Origin: Alphaproteobacteria bacterium
GTDB taxonomy: Bacteria > Pseudomonadota > Gammaproteobacteria > JAGOUN01
Direction of reading: 5' to 3'
DNA: 64,000 nt
Assembly (NCBI GenBank): GCA_021151585.1
Contig: JAGKWX010000002.1
Coordinates: forward strand, 77,778-141,777
The notes below the pieces were generated by a model, which was not told the origin of the DNA, ran no database searches, and saw nothing but the letters and a program-made list of their open reading frames with translations. Within the stretch, counting starts at the first letter, position 1; the number at the start of each line of letters is the position of its first letter. Below are positions 37,208-46,200 of the stretch, one piece after another. A program made the position numbers and the translations under genes.

Positions 37208-38052
37208 TATAAATCCTCCATCATGTTAGGCATCGCCCGGGATGCCTTATGAATATTTTCATTGTAATATCTTGTTTTAAATGCGCGCGAAGCGGCTTCA
37301 GCTTCACGGAAGACAGAAATATCACCGTTTTTAATGCCCATAGTAGCCGTCCACCAACCTGAAGGGTAGCAAGGCTGAGGAAACTGTAAGGTCACCACAT
37401 CTGCAAAACCTGCTTTTTTCATATTACGATACATTGGCTTGATAATCGCATCCAAATGAAATAAAGGTGATTCACTTTGATGCACAATCAAACCATTATC
37501 ACGCAACATGCGGCAGCATTCTGCATAAAATTTATCAGTAAACAGACCTTCGCCAGGCCCTAAAGGATCGGTAGAATCAACAATAACGATATCAACCGAG
37601 TTTGCAGGCGCATCCTTCACCCACTGCACACCATCGCCAAAATAAAAATGTGCACGAGGATCGTTATTTGAATCGCATAACTCTGGAAAATATTGTTCTG
37701 CTAAGCGCGTAACACGCTCATCAATATCAATTTGCCATACAGAAGCAATGTCTTTATGTTTCAATACTTCTTTCAACGTGCCGCAGTCACCACCGCCGAT
37801 AATAACCACATCTTTTGGATGAGGATGTGTAAAAATCGCAGGGTGAGACATCATTTCATGATACAAAAAATTATCACGGCTGGTTAACATCGCAAAACCG
37901 TCAATCACCATTAATTTACCAAACGTTTCCGTTTCATAAATCTCAATTTTTTGATATGGCGTTTGCTCTTCGTGTAACTTCGCTTTAATTTTAAAGCCAA
38001 AAGCGGTATCTTGACCGGGATGTTCTTCGAAGAAATATTGGTTAAAATCCAT
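37207..38052 (-). CDS. speE: Polyamine aminopropyltransferase (spermidine synthase)
   Basis: Transfers aminopropyl from decarboxylated SAM to putrescine. IEIYETETFGKLMVIDG, LYHEMMSHPAIF, VVIIGGGDCGTLKEVLKH (dcSAM site), YFGDGVQWV and the catalytic VIVDSTDPLGPGEGLF. Start taken at ATG 38052 (281 aa) with AGAGAG seven bases upstream; the longer frame to 38127 has no family sequence. speD is not in the window. Confidence 0.95.
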   Translation of the reverse strand: MDFNQYFFEEHPGQDTAFGFKIKAKLHEEQTPYQKIEIYETETFGKLMVIDGFAMLTSRDNFLYHEMMSHPAIFTHPHPKDVVIIGGGDCGTLKEVLKHKDIASVWQIDIDERVTRLAEQYFPELCDSNNDPRAHFYFGDGVQWVKDAPANSVDIVIVDSTDPLGPGEGLFTDKFYAECCRMLRDNGLIVHQSESPLFHLDAIIKPMYRNMKKAGFADVVTLQFPQPCYPSGWWTATMGIKNGDISVFREAEAASRAFKTRYYNENIHKASRAMPNMMEDL

Positions 38053-38356
38053 ACAAGCACTCTCTAAATTGTTCACAAAAATCAAAAAAACGCAGGGGCA
38101 ACCGCCTCTAGCAACCAAAACAAGCACACGAGCCTGTTTCCAGAATCAATCCACCTCACATGATGGTGAAATCTAGGATTATTGTAATGATTGCCTAATC
38201 AAAGAACAAACTATTTCTTTGGTTTTGATCAAATACTAACCAGAAAAACGATCGCCATGGCGACATAAAGCACCATGTGAACAATCAATATCGCGATCCA
38301 CTACTTACCAAGCCTATGACTAAAATACTCATTTATACCCATAGGCTCCTAAGCCT
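38053..38356. other. Intergenic region between speE and the second MFS gene
   Basis: 304 nt on the minus-strand side upstream of speE and downstream of the MFS gene. Contains a perfect 12-bp palindrome TCGCCATGGCGA at 38252-38263 and a short AGGCT/AGCCT hairpin at 38343-38356 beside the MFS stop. No gene seen. Confidence 0.4.
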
Positions 38357-39589
38357 CTATTGAAACATAGACGTGGCAAAAAACAATGCAATAATGGAAA
38401 AAAACATCACATACAGTGCCGGCCATAAAAGCATCTGCGTCGCACCCAATAAATAGCTCATCAATAGGGGGGCTGTGCCGCCGATTAAACTGTAAGTAAT
38501 ATTATAAGCAACCGACATCACTACCGCGCGATCTTCCAAGGGGGCTAATGCTACACTCAAGCCCGGCGCGACAGCCTTAATCATCGCGCTGGACATTGCT
38601 AATAGTAAAATAGCAAGGCCGTAAGCAAACCAAGAATGACCGTAAGCAAAAAGGTAATAGGCTGGAATGCTAAGAGTTATCAAAGAAATCAGTGATAAAT
38701 AATAGATTTTTGTTCCTTGCCATTTATCCGCTAAGCGACCATATACAGGGATCAATATAATCAAACTAAGAATTAAAATTGTGTTAATTAAGAATCCTTG
38801 TTCAAAAGATAACTTGACAAATTTAGCAAAAAAAGTCGGCAAAAATGCAACGCCAACATAACTAATTGCAGCTAATGGCGTGTTGAGCAGAAAAATAGCA
38901 AGCATATTTTTCTTATACTTCTTAACAAAACCCCATGAATTATTTTCTATACGTTCTGATTTTTTTAATGCAAGAAAAACAGGCGTCTCGGCAACATTAA
39001 GTCGCAAATACATGCCGATTAGCGCAATCATACCACCAACAAGAAAAGGAAGTCTCCACCCCCAACGCATAAAAAAATCATGGTTATGCGATAATAGCAT
39101 AATAAATAAAGATGCGATTAAAGCGCCTATCATCATTCCCATCCAAGCCAAACTTCCAGAAAAAAAGTAATTTTTCTTACTTGCATGCTCAGACAAAAAA
39201 ATCATGGAAACACTAAATTCTCCACCGCAGGAAAATCCTTGCAATAATCGCAAGATTAATAAAAAAAACGGGGCCATAAAACCAATAGTTTGATAGGTTG
39301 GCAAACACCCCATTAAAAATGTTGCTGCCGCCATAGACATTAAAGAAATAAAAAACGCCGCTTTACGCCCTTTTCTATCTGCCAACCAACCAAAAAGCAG
39401 GCCACCAAAAGGACGACTCAAAAAACCAATCGCAAATATGGTGAATACACCAATAACACCCGTTAGAGCGCTGTGTTGCGGGAAAAACAATATCGCAAAA
39501 ACCGGGCCAAGAAACCCGTACAAACTAAAATCGTACCATTCTAAAATTTCGCCGATAACACTAGCAATATACAGTTTTGTTGTTGACAT
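38357..39589 (-). CDS. MFS transporter, MHS/ProP type (second copy)
   Basis: 410-aa 12-helix transporter with the same signatures as the gene at 34.7 kb: IGEILEWYDFSLYGFLGPVFA, GFLSRPFGGLLFGWLADRKGRKAAF and LRLLQGFSCGGEFSVSMIFLSEHA. The loop 8-9 GRLADKWQGTKIYY is degenerate. Not an obvious recent duplicate (many differences), but same subfamily. Ends with a short hairpin. Confidence 0.87.
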   Translation of the reverse strand: MSTTKLYIASVIGEILEWYDFSLYGFLGPVFAILFFPQHSALTGVIGVFTIFAIGFLSRPFGGLLFGWLADRKGRKAAFFISLMSMAAATFLMGCLPTYQTIGFMAPFFLLILRLLQGFSCGGEFSVSMIFLSEHASKKNYFFSGSLAWMGMMIGALIASLFIMLLSHNHDFFMRWGWRLPFLVGGMIALIGMYLRLNVAETPVFLALKKSERIENNSWGFVKKYKKNMLAIFLLNTPLAAISYVGVAFLPTFFAKFVKLSFEQGFLINTILILSLIILIPVYGRLADKWQGTKIYYLSLISLITLSIPAYYLFAYGHSWFAYGLAILLLAMSSAMIKAVAPGLSVALAPLEDRAVVMSVAYNITYSLIGGTAPLLMSYLLGATQMLLWPALYVMFFSIIALFFATSMFQ

Positions 39590-39604
39590 GGCATACTTCT
39601 TAAA

Positions 39605-39823
39605 TCATCTGACAAGAATCAGCAACGGTGAATATAGGATACTACGTCGATTGCTTAGCAGCGGATGACGAGGGCGTAACCCTAATGTTAGAAGAGGAAT
39701 CGCTGCCGCAAGAGGCAAGAGCAAGCCGCCACTAAAGAAAATCGCCGCCCCAATGCCAAGACACAATAACCAAAACCAAGCATTTTTAAGGAAACAGTTT
39801 TTACTCATCAACCACTGCCACAT
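39605..39823 (-). pseudogene. Internally deleted relict of the 542-aa membrane/coiled-coil gene
   Basis: 72-codon frame whose first ~45 residues are identical, bar one residue (F to C), to the N-terminus of the gene at 41489-43117 (MWQWLMSKNCFLKNAWFW...). The sequence then jumps from a point matching 42985 to a point matching 41585 of that gene, across a shared AGAA microhomology, and the tail is read in a different frame. The middle ~1.4 kb is missing. Clearly a relict, not a functional gene. Confidence 0.85.
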
Positions 39824-39935
39824 AACTTTCTCGCTTTATCTTAGTACATACTGAGCGGTCACCTCGAATCAGGGCACCTAAGCTCATCATATACACTTGA
39901 AATTTTAGCATAGTGTGATCAGTTTTCATACTCAT
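39690..39935. repeat. 246-bp direct repeat, left copy
   Basis: About 98% identical (5 mismatches) to 42984-43229, same orientation, 3294 nt apart. It covers the 5' part of the relict gene plus ~110 nt upstream, where the promoter of the parent gene should be. Confidence 0.95.
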
Positions 39936-39980
39936 CCTAACCTAAGCTCAACCTACAACCACCCTATTCCACCCCTCTAA

Positions 39981-41477
39981 TTAACACCGAAAACCAGGAG
40001 ATGTCGCCGCAGGCTCTGAGGACTCGGGCAGACCTGCTCCTTGCTCGGCAGCTTCTATTGCTTTTAGTTTGTCTAGCACTTTCCGCGCTTTGTCCAACAA
40101 CAAAGATCGAGCCGGGTGTGAGGCCAATGCACCCTCAGCTTCTTGCTGCAAACAGGCTTCAGCTAGTTGACGGTCAAGTATCATGCCGCGCTTATGCGGG
40201 GCGGTCACTGATGCAGGAGACACGGGAGCGTGTTCCCATAAGATATATTTATGATGAATGGCTTCACTTAACACCGATGCGCGTAACTCCGCCGCCTCAA
40301 CGATAGAGCCCGATGTCATGGATATTGCCGGTGGGTCTGTTAACACAAACGGCTGGTCAATAATCTCGCGACCATCCATAGCCACAAGGCTGTAATGCAG
40401 CCTACCTTCCGCATTCGGATGGAGATAAATCCAGCCACGCTTAAAGGCATACTCCGGCCGACTCGTCAAATACTGAACAATATATGAGCGCTGAAATTCT
40501 CGTGTATGTGGATAAATCTGCACACATGCTTGCTGATAAACACGCCAATCATCCTGCCGCTTGTTGTTACCACCAAAATAACCCGCGAACAACTGTGGCA
40601 CATCGCGACCGCTGTTAACGGCCAAGCATTGTTCAACGCTGCTCTGCCAACGATTCGTTATACCTTCAAAATACGCCTCCATAGTCTGCCGCAAGTAAAC
40701 CCACTCTACTCGATCAGACCAAGGCACAGACACTCGATTAAATATCTCCGGCCATTCCGACACGAGGTTTTGAAGCTCTACCAGAGAAAGCTCCCACTCT
40801 GCAACTTCTACGGATATAGGACGCCCAACCATATGCTTGGCCAAATAATGCAACAACCAATACGATGCTCGTAGCGATTGATGCCAGCTATCCGTCACTC
40901 GCGGCAATAAGGCCAAGACAGTTTTCCAGGAAGAGGCATCATTCAACAACCGCCACTGCCCATGTAACGCTCGGTGTTGACTCAACACCGCTTGCACCCC
41001 TAATGGAATTTCCCCATCCTCTGGGTGCAATCTTATCCACTCTAACTCAGGATAAATGACCAACCAGCTTAACAACTCATCAAGTGCCGCTTTTTTAACA
41101 GGATCGCCTTGCGTAATATTCCACTTATGAAAATCCAAATGATGCAAACCTTGTTCAAAAAATAGCGCCAACACCAGCCGATACGCCGCAAGCGTCGGCG
41201 GTATACCAAACTCAGGATGCGTCAAGCTCATGACCCACTCACGTAAATAGATAAGAAACGATCGATTCGGATGCCCAATTAAATCTAAGGCGTAATAAGG
41301 GTTTCCACTAATAGAAATAGTCTGCATGCGCCATAAATCAGGGGCAAACTCAACGCTATCGCATCGAGGGAAAGTACGACCTTGCTCTGTCCATATCTGC
41401 TCCAGAGCCTGCGTCAACCTCTTCAGGGATAAAAAAGCCGTCATCGCATCTGGCAAAGACTGCTGCTTGCGTGGCAC
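39981..41477 (-). CDS. Unknown protein, downstream half of a probable split gene
   Basis: 498-aa product of unknown family. No signal peptide or membrane helix; rich in Trp, Leu and His with WRMQTISISGNPYYALDLIG and GYFGGNNKRQDDWRVYQQACVQIYPHTREF. C-terminal acidic/Ala helix (LDKARKVLDKLKAIEAAEQ). The first codon is GTG at 41477 with no ribosome site, 11 nt after the stop of the upstream ORF. In its own frame the sequence stays open upstream to an A10 run inside the preceding gene, so it is probably the second half of that protein. Effector status plausible by location, not shown. Confidence 0.55.
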   Translation of the reverse strand: MPRKQQSLPDAMTAFLSLKRLTQALEQIWTEQGRTFPRCDSVEFAPDLWRMQTISISGNPYYALDLIGHPNRSFLIYLREWVMSLTHPEFGIPPTLAAYRLVLALFFEQGLHHLDFHKWNITQGDPVKKAALDELLSWLVIYPELEWIRLHPEDGEIPLGVQAVLSQHRALHGQWRLLNDASSWKTVLALLPRVTDSWHQSLRASYWLLHYLAKHMVGRPISVEVAEWELSLVELQNLVSEWPEIFNRVSVPWSDRVEWVYLRQTMEAYFEGITNRWQSSVEQCLAVNSGRDVPQLFAGYFGGNNKRQDDWRVYQQACVQIYPHTREFQRSYIVQYLTSRPEYAFKRGWIYLHPNAEGRLHYSLVAMDGREIIDQPFVLTDPPAISMTSGSIVEAAELRASVLSEAIHHKYILWEHAPVSPASVTAPHKRGMILDRQLAEACLQQEAEGALASHPARSLLLDKARKVLDKLKAIEAAEQGAGLPESSEPAATSPGFRC

Positions 41478-41488
41478 CCAGGAAAAGG

Positions 41489-43117
41489 TTACAACATTCG
41501 TACCAGCTTTTGAACGCTTTTTTTTTTAAGATACTGTTCAGATTGATTAGCAGGGGGTGACGAGGACCTAGCGCTAGTGTTAGAAAAAGGATAAAATGTC
41601 GAGACCCATCTCGTCTGGGCCCATCCCGAGAAGATACCAGATGAAGCAGCTTCAGCATGCTGTGTCGAGGCATCACTAAAGACTTTAGCTTGTATGATAG
41701 CATAGGCTTGTTCGCTCAAGCTCAAGTCCGGATCGCTGTGATCCCTCAAGGCAACTATATCCTCAAATGTTAGAGCACCTTGTTGTTTCCTCCGGATTAA
41801 TTCTTGGTAATTATTCGCTTCTAAGGCCTTAGAAATCCACTCTCTCCGCGTTTGTTCATTCTTAAGCCTCAATGTAGCCGTCTCTTTTCGAATATCTTCA
41901 GACTCCTTGAGCAACTGCTGACACCGTGCATCGGATTTCTTACTCTCTGCAGCTATTTCAGCACGCAGGGCAGCCATTTCAGCAAGCTGCGCATCCGCTC
42001 GCGCAAGCTGTGCATCCTGTTTAGCAAGCAGCTCATCCGCTTGTGTATCAAGCTGTTCAAGTAGCTCAGGATCAATAGCGTCAGAGTGCTTAGCATCAAC
42101 AGACGGCGGCAGAGACAGTATCTTGCCGACCATATCGTTGCTACTTGTATTATTAGAAAGACGGCTCAACCAAGCAGTAAAGCCCGTGATTAAAGCACTG
42201 ACAACGCCATAGAGTTTCTTGGTCTGATCAGGCCTTACAGTAATTCTTCTAGGCTGCTCCTTGCTCGGAATAACGAGGGTCATCTCTTGATCGATCGATG
42301 GAAGTTTATCAACATGATAATCTAGATGTAAATTTTTAAACCCCAACCTATATCCCTTCTCCTCATCCCAGCCCTCTGTCAATCGTTCCGGGGATGCAAA
42401 CACACCAGCCGCTTGCAATCGCGGATAGTCTGCCTGTTGTTGCTTCATCGCTTGCACGGTCTCACGAAAAGTCGATAACCATGTTTCTACTTGCTCAACC
42501 GCATCTTTACGTAATGTCTCATTACGTGGTAAGTATTTATCCTCTGAAACATCTTCCGCAAAGCCACTAAAATAATGACGGCTATGGAACCAGTCGAGTA
42601 TATACAAGGCTTGATTAAAACGTTGCGCTGGCGTCAGTTCTTTTTTTTCTTGTTTGCTCGAGCTTATCGAGCTAATAGCGTTCTTTGACGTTTTCATAGG
42701 CTGGTCCTCGCTGACTGGTTGTTGCTGACGATCGTGATACTCTTGTTTTACTCTGGCTGGAGACGGCTGAGTGGGTACCTTCTGCTCACCAATACTTGAT
42801 GACTTGCCTGTTGCTTGACTCAGATCACTCTCTCTCTCTGGCTTGCTAACATGAGCTCGCTTAGGAATAGCAGCCTCTTGTGTATCTACTGGCACATAGG
42901 GAGCAGTTTGTCGACGCTTGTGACCAAAGACCCAGCGCCAACACGCTCGAATACTCAATAACCCCTTGTCCGCAGCAAGTGCCAGAAGAGGAATCGCTGC
43001 CGCAAGAGGCAAGAGTAAACCGCCACTAAAGAAAATCGCCGCCCCAATGCCAAGAAACAATAACCAAAACCAAGCATTTTTAAGAAAACAGTTTTTACTC
43101 ATCAACCACTGCCACAT
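41489..43117 (-). CDS. Membrane-anchored coiled-coil protein of unknown function, upstream half of a probable split gene
   Basis: 542 aa. Two closely spaced hydrophobic helices at about 14-50 (FWLLFLGIGAAIFF, LLPLAAAIPLLALAA) form a hairpin anchor, followed by a basic/polar linker, a helical domain (RFNQALYILDWFHSRHYF...) and a long coiled coil (about 345-430; LEQLDTQADELLAKQDAQLARADAQL). The last dozen residues after the A10 run (KKKSVQKLVRML) look like frame-shifted tail. ATG at 43117 has GAGAAAG upstream; ATG 43102 is alternative. Resembles host-membrane-targeted effectors of Legionellales in architecture only. Confidence 0.55.
   Translation of the reverse strand: MWQWLMSKNCFLKNAWFWLLFLGIGAAIFFSGGLLLPLAAAIPLLALAADKGLLSIRACWRWVFGHKRRQTAPYVPVDTQEAAIPKRAHVSKPERESDLSQATGKSSSIGEQKVPTQPSPARVKQEYHDRQQQPVSEDQPMKTSKNAISSISSSKQEKKELTPAQRFNQALYILDWFHSRHYFSGFAEDVSEDKYLPRNETLRKDAVEQVETWLSTFRETVQAMKQQQADYPRLQAAGVFASPERLTEGWDEEKGYRLGFKNLHLDYHVDKLPSIDQEMTLVIPSKEQPRRITVRPDQTKKLYGVVSALITGFTAWLSRLSNNTSSNDMVGKILSLPPSVDAKHSDAIDPELLEQLDTQADELLAKQDAQLARADAQLAEMAALRAEIAAESKKSDARCQQLLKESEDIRKETATLRLKNEQTRREWISKALEANNYQELIRRKQQGALTFEDIVALRDHSDPDLSLSEQAYAIIQAKVFSDASTQHAEAASSGIFSGWAQTRWVSTFYPFSNTSARSSSPPANQSEQYLKKKSVQKLVRML
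41518..41527 (-). other. A10 homopolymer bridging the 542- and 498-codon frames
   Basis: Ten T on the plus strand (A10 in the mRNA) 27-36 nt before the upstream ORF's stop. With 11 (or 8) A the frame continues without stop into the 498-codon ORF, giving a single protein of about 1045 aa. Confidence 0.8.
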
Positions 43118-43229
43118 AACTTTCTCGCTTTATCTTAGTACATACTGAGCGGTCACCTCGAATCAGGGCGCCTAAGCTCATCATATACACTTGAAATTTT
43201 AGCATAGTGTGATCAGTTTTCATACTCAT
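42984..43229. repeat. 246-bp direct repeat, right copy
   Basis: Partner of 39690-39935; contains the first ~45 codons of the 542-aa gene and ~110 nt of its upstream region, up to 15 nt from the stop of the OTU gene. Confidence 0.95.
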
Positions 43230-43243
43230 TTGCGCCCAAGCCA

Positions 43244-46200
43244 TTAACTGATCACGCAAGCATGTAACGAGCGTGAACGCGCAGCCGGCTCAGGCTGAAA
43301 TACTCCCAAGCTCGCCGCTGGCGCTGTATAGAATGTGTTCGAAACATCAGAGCGCCCTTCCTGCTGGACATTCTGTCGCTTCAACTCAGCTACCTGGGCA
43401 CTTAGATCTAGCACTTGTTTATCCCTTACTTTATCCTCAGCTTCTTTTTTTGCTCTGTAAGCTGCATACTCATCCTCTACCCTCTTCTTTCCATCCTCTA
43501 GCTCCTTATTTTTATCCTCTAGCCCCTTATTTTTCTCTTGAGCGCGATCAAGTTTTTTGCTTAACGCAAGCTCTCTCTCATTCAGCGGCCGAGCCGGTAC
43601 TGTCGCAGTAGCCGTATGTGTCGGTATCACTTGCCGCCCACTTCCTGTATCCACAATCGATAATCGCTTGCTCTGTGACTCTGATTCCAACACTTGACGC
43701 CAATGATCAGGTGGCAAGTTTTGCCAAGCGCCCACTTTTTTGAGGTGCAGATTCAATTTTTTTGAAAATTTGTCCATTAAAACCTTGAGGCGCGAGCCAT
43801 CCCGCCACACGGGGACTTGCTTCTCTCTGTTCTTAATGAGCGTATCGACCAAGCCTAAATAAGCATAATAATGACTCAAATACACCGGAAGATAGCGGCT
43901 CAACCCCTTGAGTTGTTCGACATTCTCGTGTCGATTTTCCCTAATCTTAGAACTACGGTACCATGTGCCAAAAAAGAAATTAAGCCAAGAAGTCTCTTCA
44001 GTCATAAATATTTCATGATACTTATTGAGCTCGGCTTCAAAATCCTTAATATCTGTAGCGAATGCTTCTCTAGTGTTAGGCTCATTATTAAATGTTTCAA
44101 ATAACATCACCACGAGAGCAATATGTACCCATTCTGCTTGTTCTTCAGAAATATTTTTGACCAATTGATAACCTTGCAATAAGGGACCATTCAATAAATT
44201 TTGCCAATGAGGTAGCGCGCCACTATCCAATAGATAATACAGATGATTAGCCCGCTTTTTTAAGGCGTCCGGTCTCTGTTCCGCAGGCAACTCCGAGACT
44301 AAGGGCAAGCTCGCGACCACATGATCTACCAAACTCTGATCTTGATAGGTCGCGTCCGGATGTAATCCTTGATGAAGCAGTTGCATTACCGTCTGAGTCA
44401 GCAATGGGTACCAACGAGTACTCATGGCTGTAAAAAAACGCCCCCAGCTTACCGCGGTAACGCCATCAGCATGTAAACTTTCCTCTACAAAACTATTTCT
44501 CTCCTGATGCGGCCACTCGCTCCAAAGATGATGCGTATCATCAAATCGGCAAAATAAACGTTCACAGGCAGGTCTATACCATGAGCTGATCTGTGCTGAA
44601 ACGCCCAATTTAGAGCCTGCTGCCTTGAATTGCCCGGCGGCGAGATTTTGAAGGACGAGTTCTACTACTTCTTTAGGTTGCTGCTTAAAACATGAGTCGA
44701 AATGACGTTTAAAATCATCAACCAGCCAAGTGATGGCATAACGCATAAACAATTGTTTTCGCTCAATCTCAAAGTACCACACCAGCTCCTGCGCAACCTC
44801 GTACAGCTTAGATGCTGCCAAGGCAAGTTTCATATTTTTTTTGATAGTTTCAGTTCTTAATACAGCGGGCTTCTCAGCAACCGGCGCGATGCCAGGCTCA
44901 ACACGATATTCTGTATACGCTGCTAAAGCAGGGTGAGCAATCACCAGCCTCTCAAGATCGGAAAACTCTTCTCTATTTACAATCTCAACTGAGAAATAAT
45001 GATTCGTATTGATACAGCCCAAGACAATTATTTGAGTATTCTCAACTCTTGGCTTGAAAATCCGAAGAGGACGATCTGCTTGCGAGTAAAGAATGACCAT
45101 CGTGACATTCAATGCACGGGCCATGGCATGCGCAACTTCTTCTCCAACCGCTGCTTCATCTCTCTCTAGGCTTGCAAGATAGGCAAGTTTTTCTGCTTCT
45201 GTATCACCATCGATCAACGTCAAATAATACGAAGAGTGGCCTTGCAGTTCTCGTACGGCTTCGCGACGCAAATCAAGATGACAGTCTGCCTCGCCTGTCT
45301 CCTTATTGAATGCATCAGGGTGAATCTGATGAGCCAAGGCGCTAAAAAAACTGTTACCATCTTGTTTAACTTCTTGAATAACTAAGCCATAGTTCTCGGG
45401 CTGCTGTTTCAGCGCTGTTCCATGTGTCGCTTGCACATCCTCCACAGCATGAGGCGATAAACTTGCCGCATCCGTTACATCAGCATGGCTAGCTTCAGGG
45501 ATAATACTGTCGCTCGCCTGCAGGACAAAATCTGCTGCTGGCTTGGTCGCAGCTTCACTCTCAATAGCCAAGGTCGTCGCTTCATTCTTTGGTAATAATT
45601 CATTGAGAAGAATGTCTAAACGAAACTGATAACTTTCGGCATGAAACGTTTGTTGCAGCTCACGCTGTTTACTACATTCTGCTATCCGCTCTAGTTCCTT
45701 GGTCACACGCTCCAGGTGTTGATTCATCTCCTTACGCCAGAGATTAAACTGCTCTTGATATGTTTTCTTGCTCTTATCTTTTGACTGATTGTTGAAATAG
45801 TCTCGCAGAGAAGGTAATTGTTTTAGCCTCTCTTCTAGTTCACTTTTGTACTTAGCAAAAGTGAACTTGGCCGGCAAGCTATTAAGGTGACTTTTTGAGC
45901 GGCAAATAAATTCCCTATAGCGCCCCTCTGCTTCTGCCCAAAATGTCGCATCATAATCGCACCCAGCACGAAGGACTAGCTCATAATCGGTACGCGCCGC
46001 TTTAAAAGTCGAACTCATCGGTAATGGTGGAAAATCACCCGCAAAAGCGTCTTCAGATGACAACGTTGAGCCAGGTGTAACCACATTTCTGGATCGCCGT
46101 ATCATGTCTGCCTGATAACTGCCTAGCCGGACGTTTTCCTCTGGGTAAATCAATAAGGACGTTCCAGCTAAGAAATGATTTATCACGTCAAAGCGAATCT

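Noticed and set aside
38252..38263. Palindrome TCGCCATGGCGA
   Set aside because: A single 12-bp palindrome without a linked regulator or a second site; kept only as part of the intergenic note.
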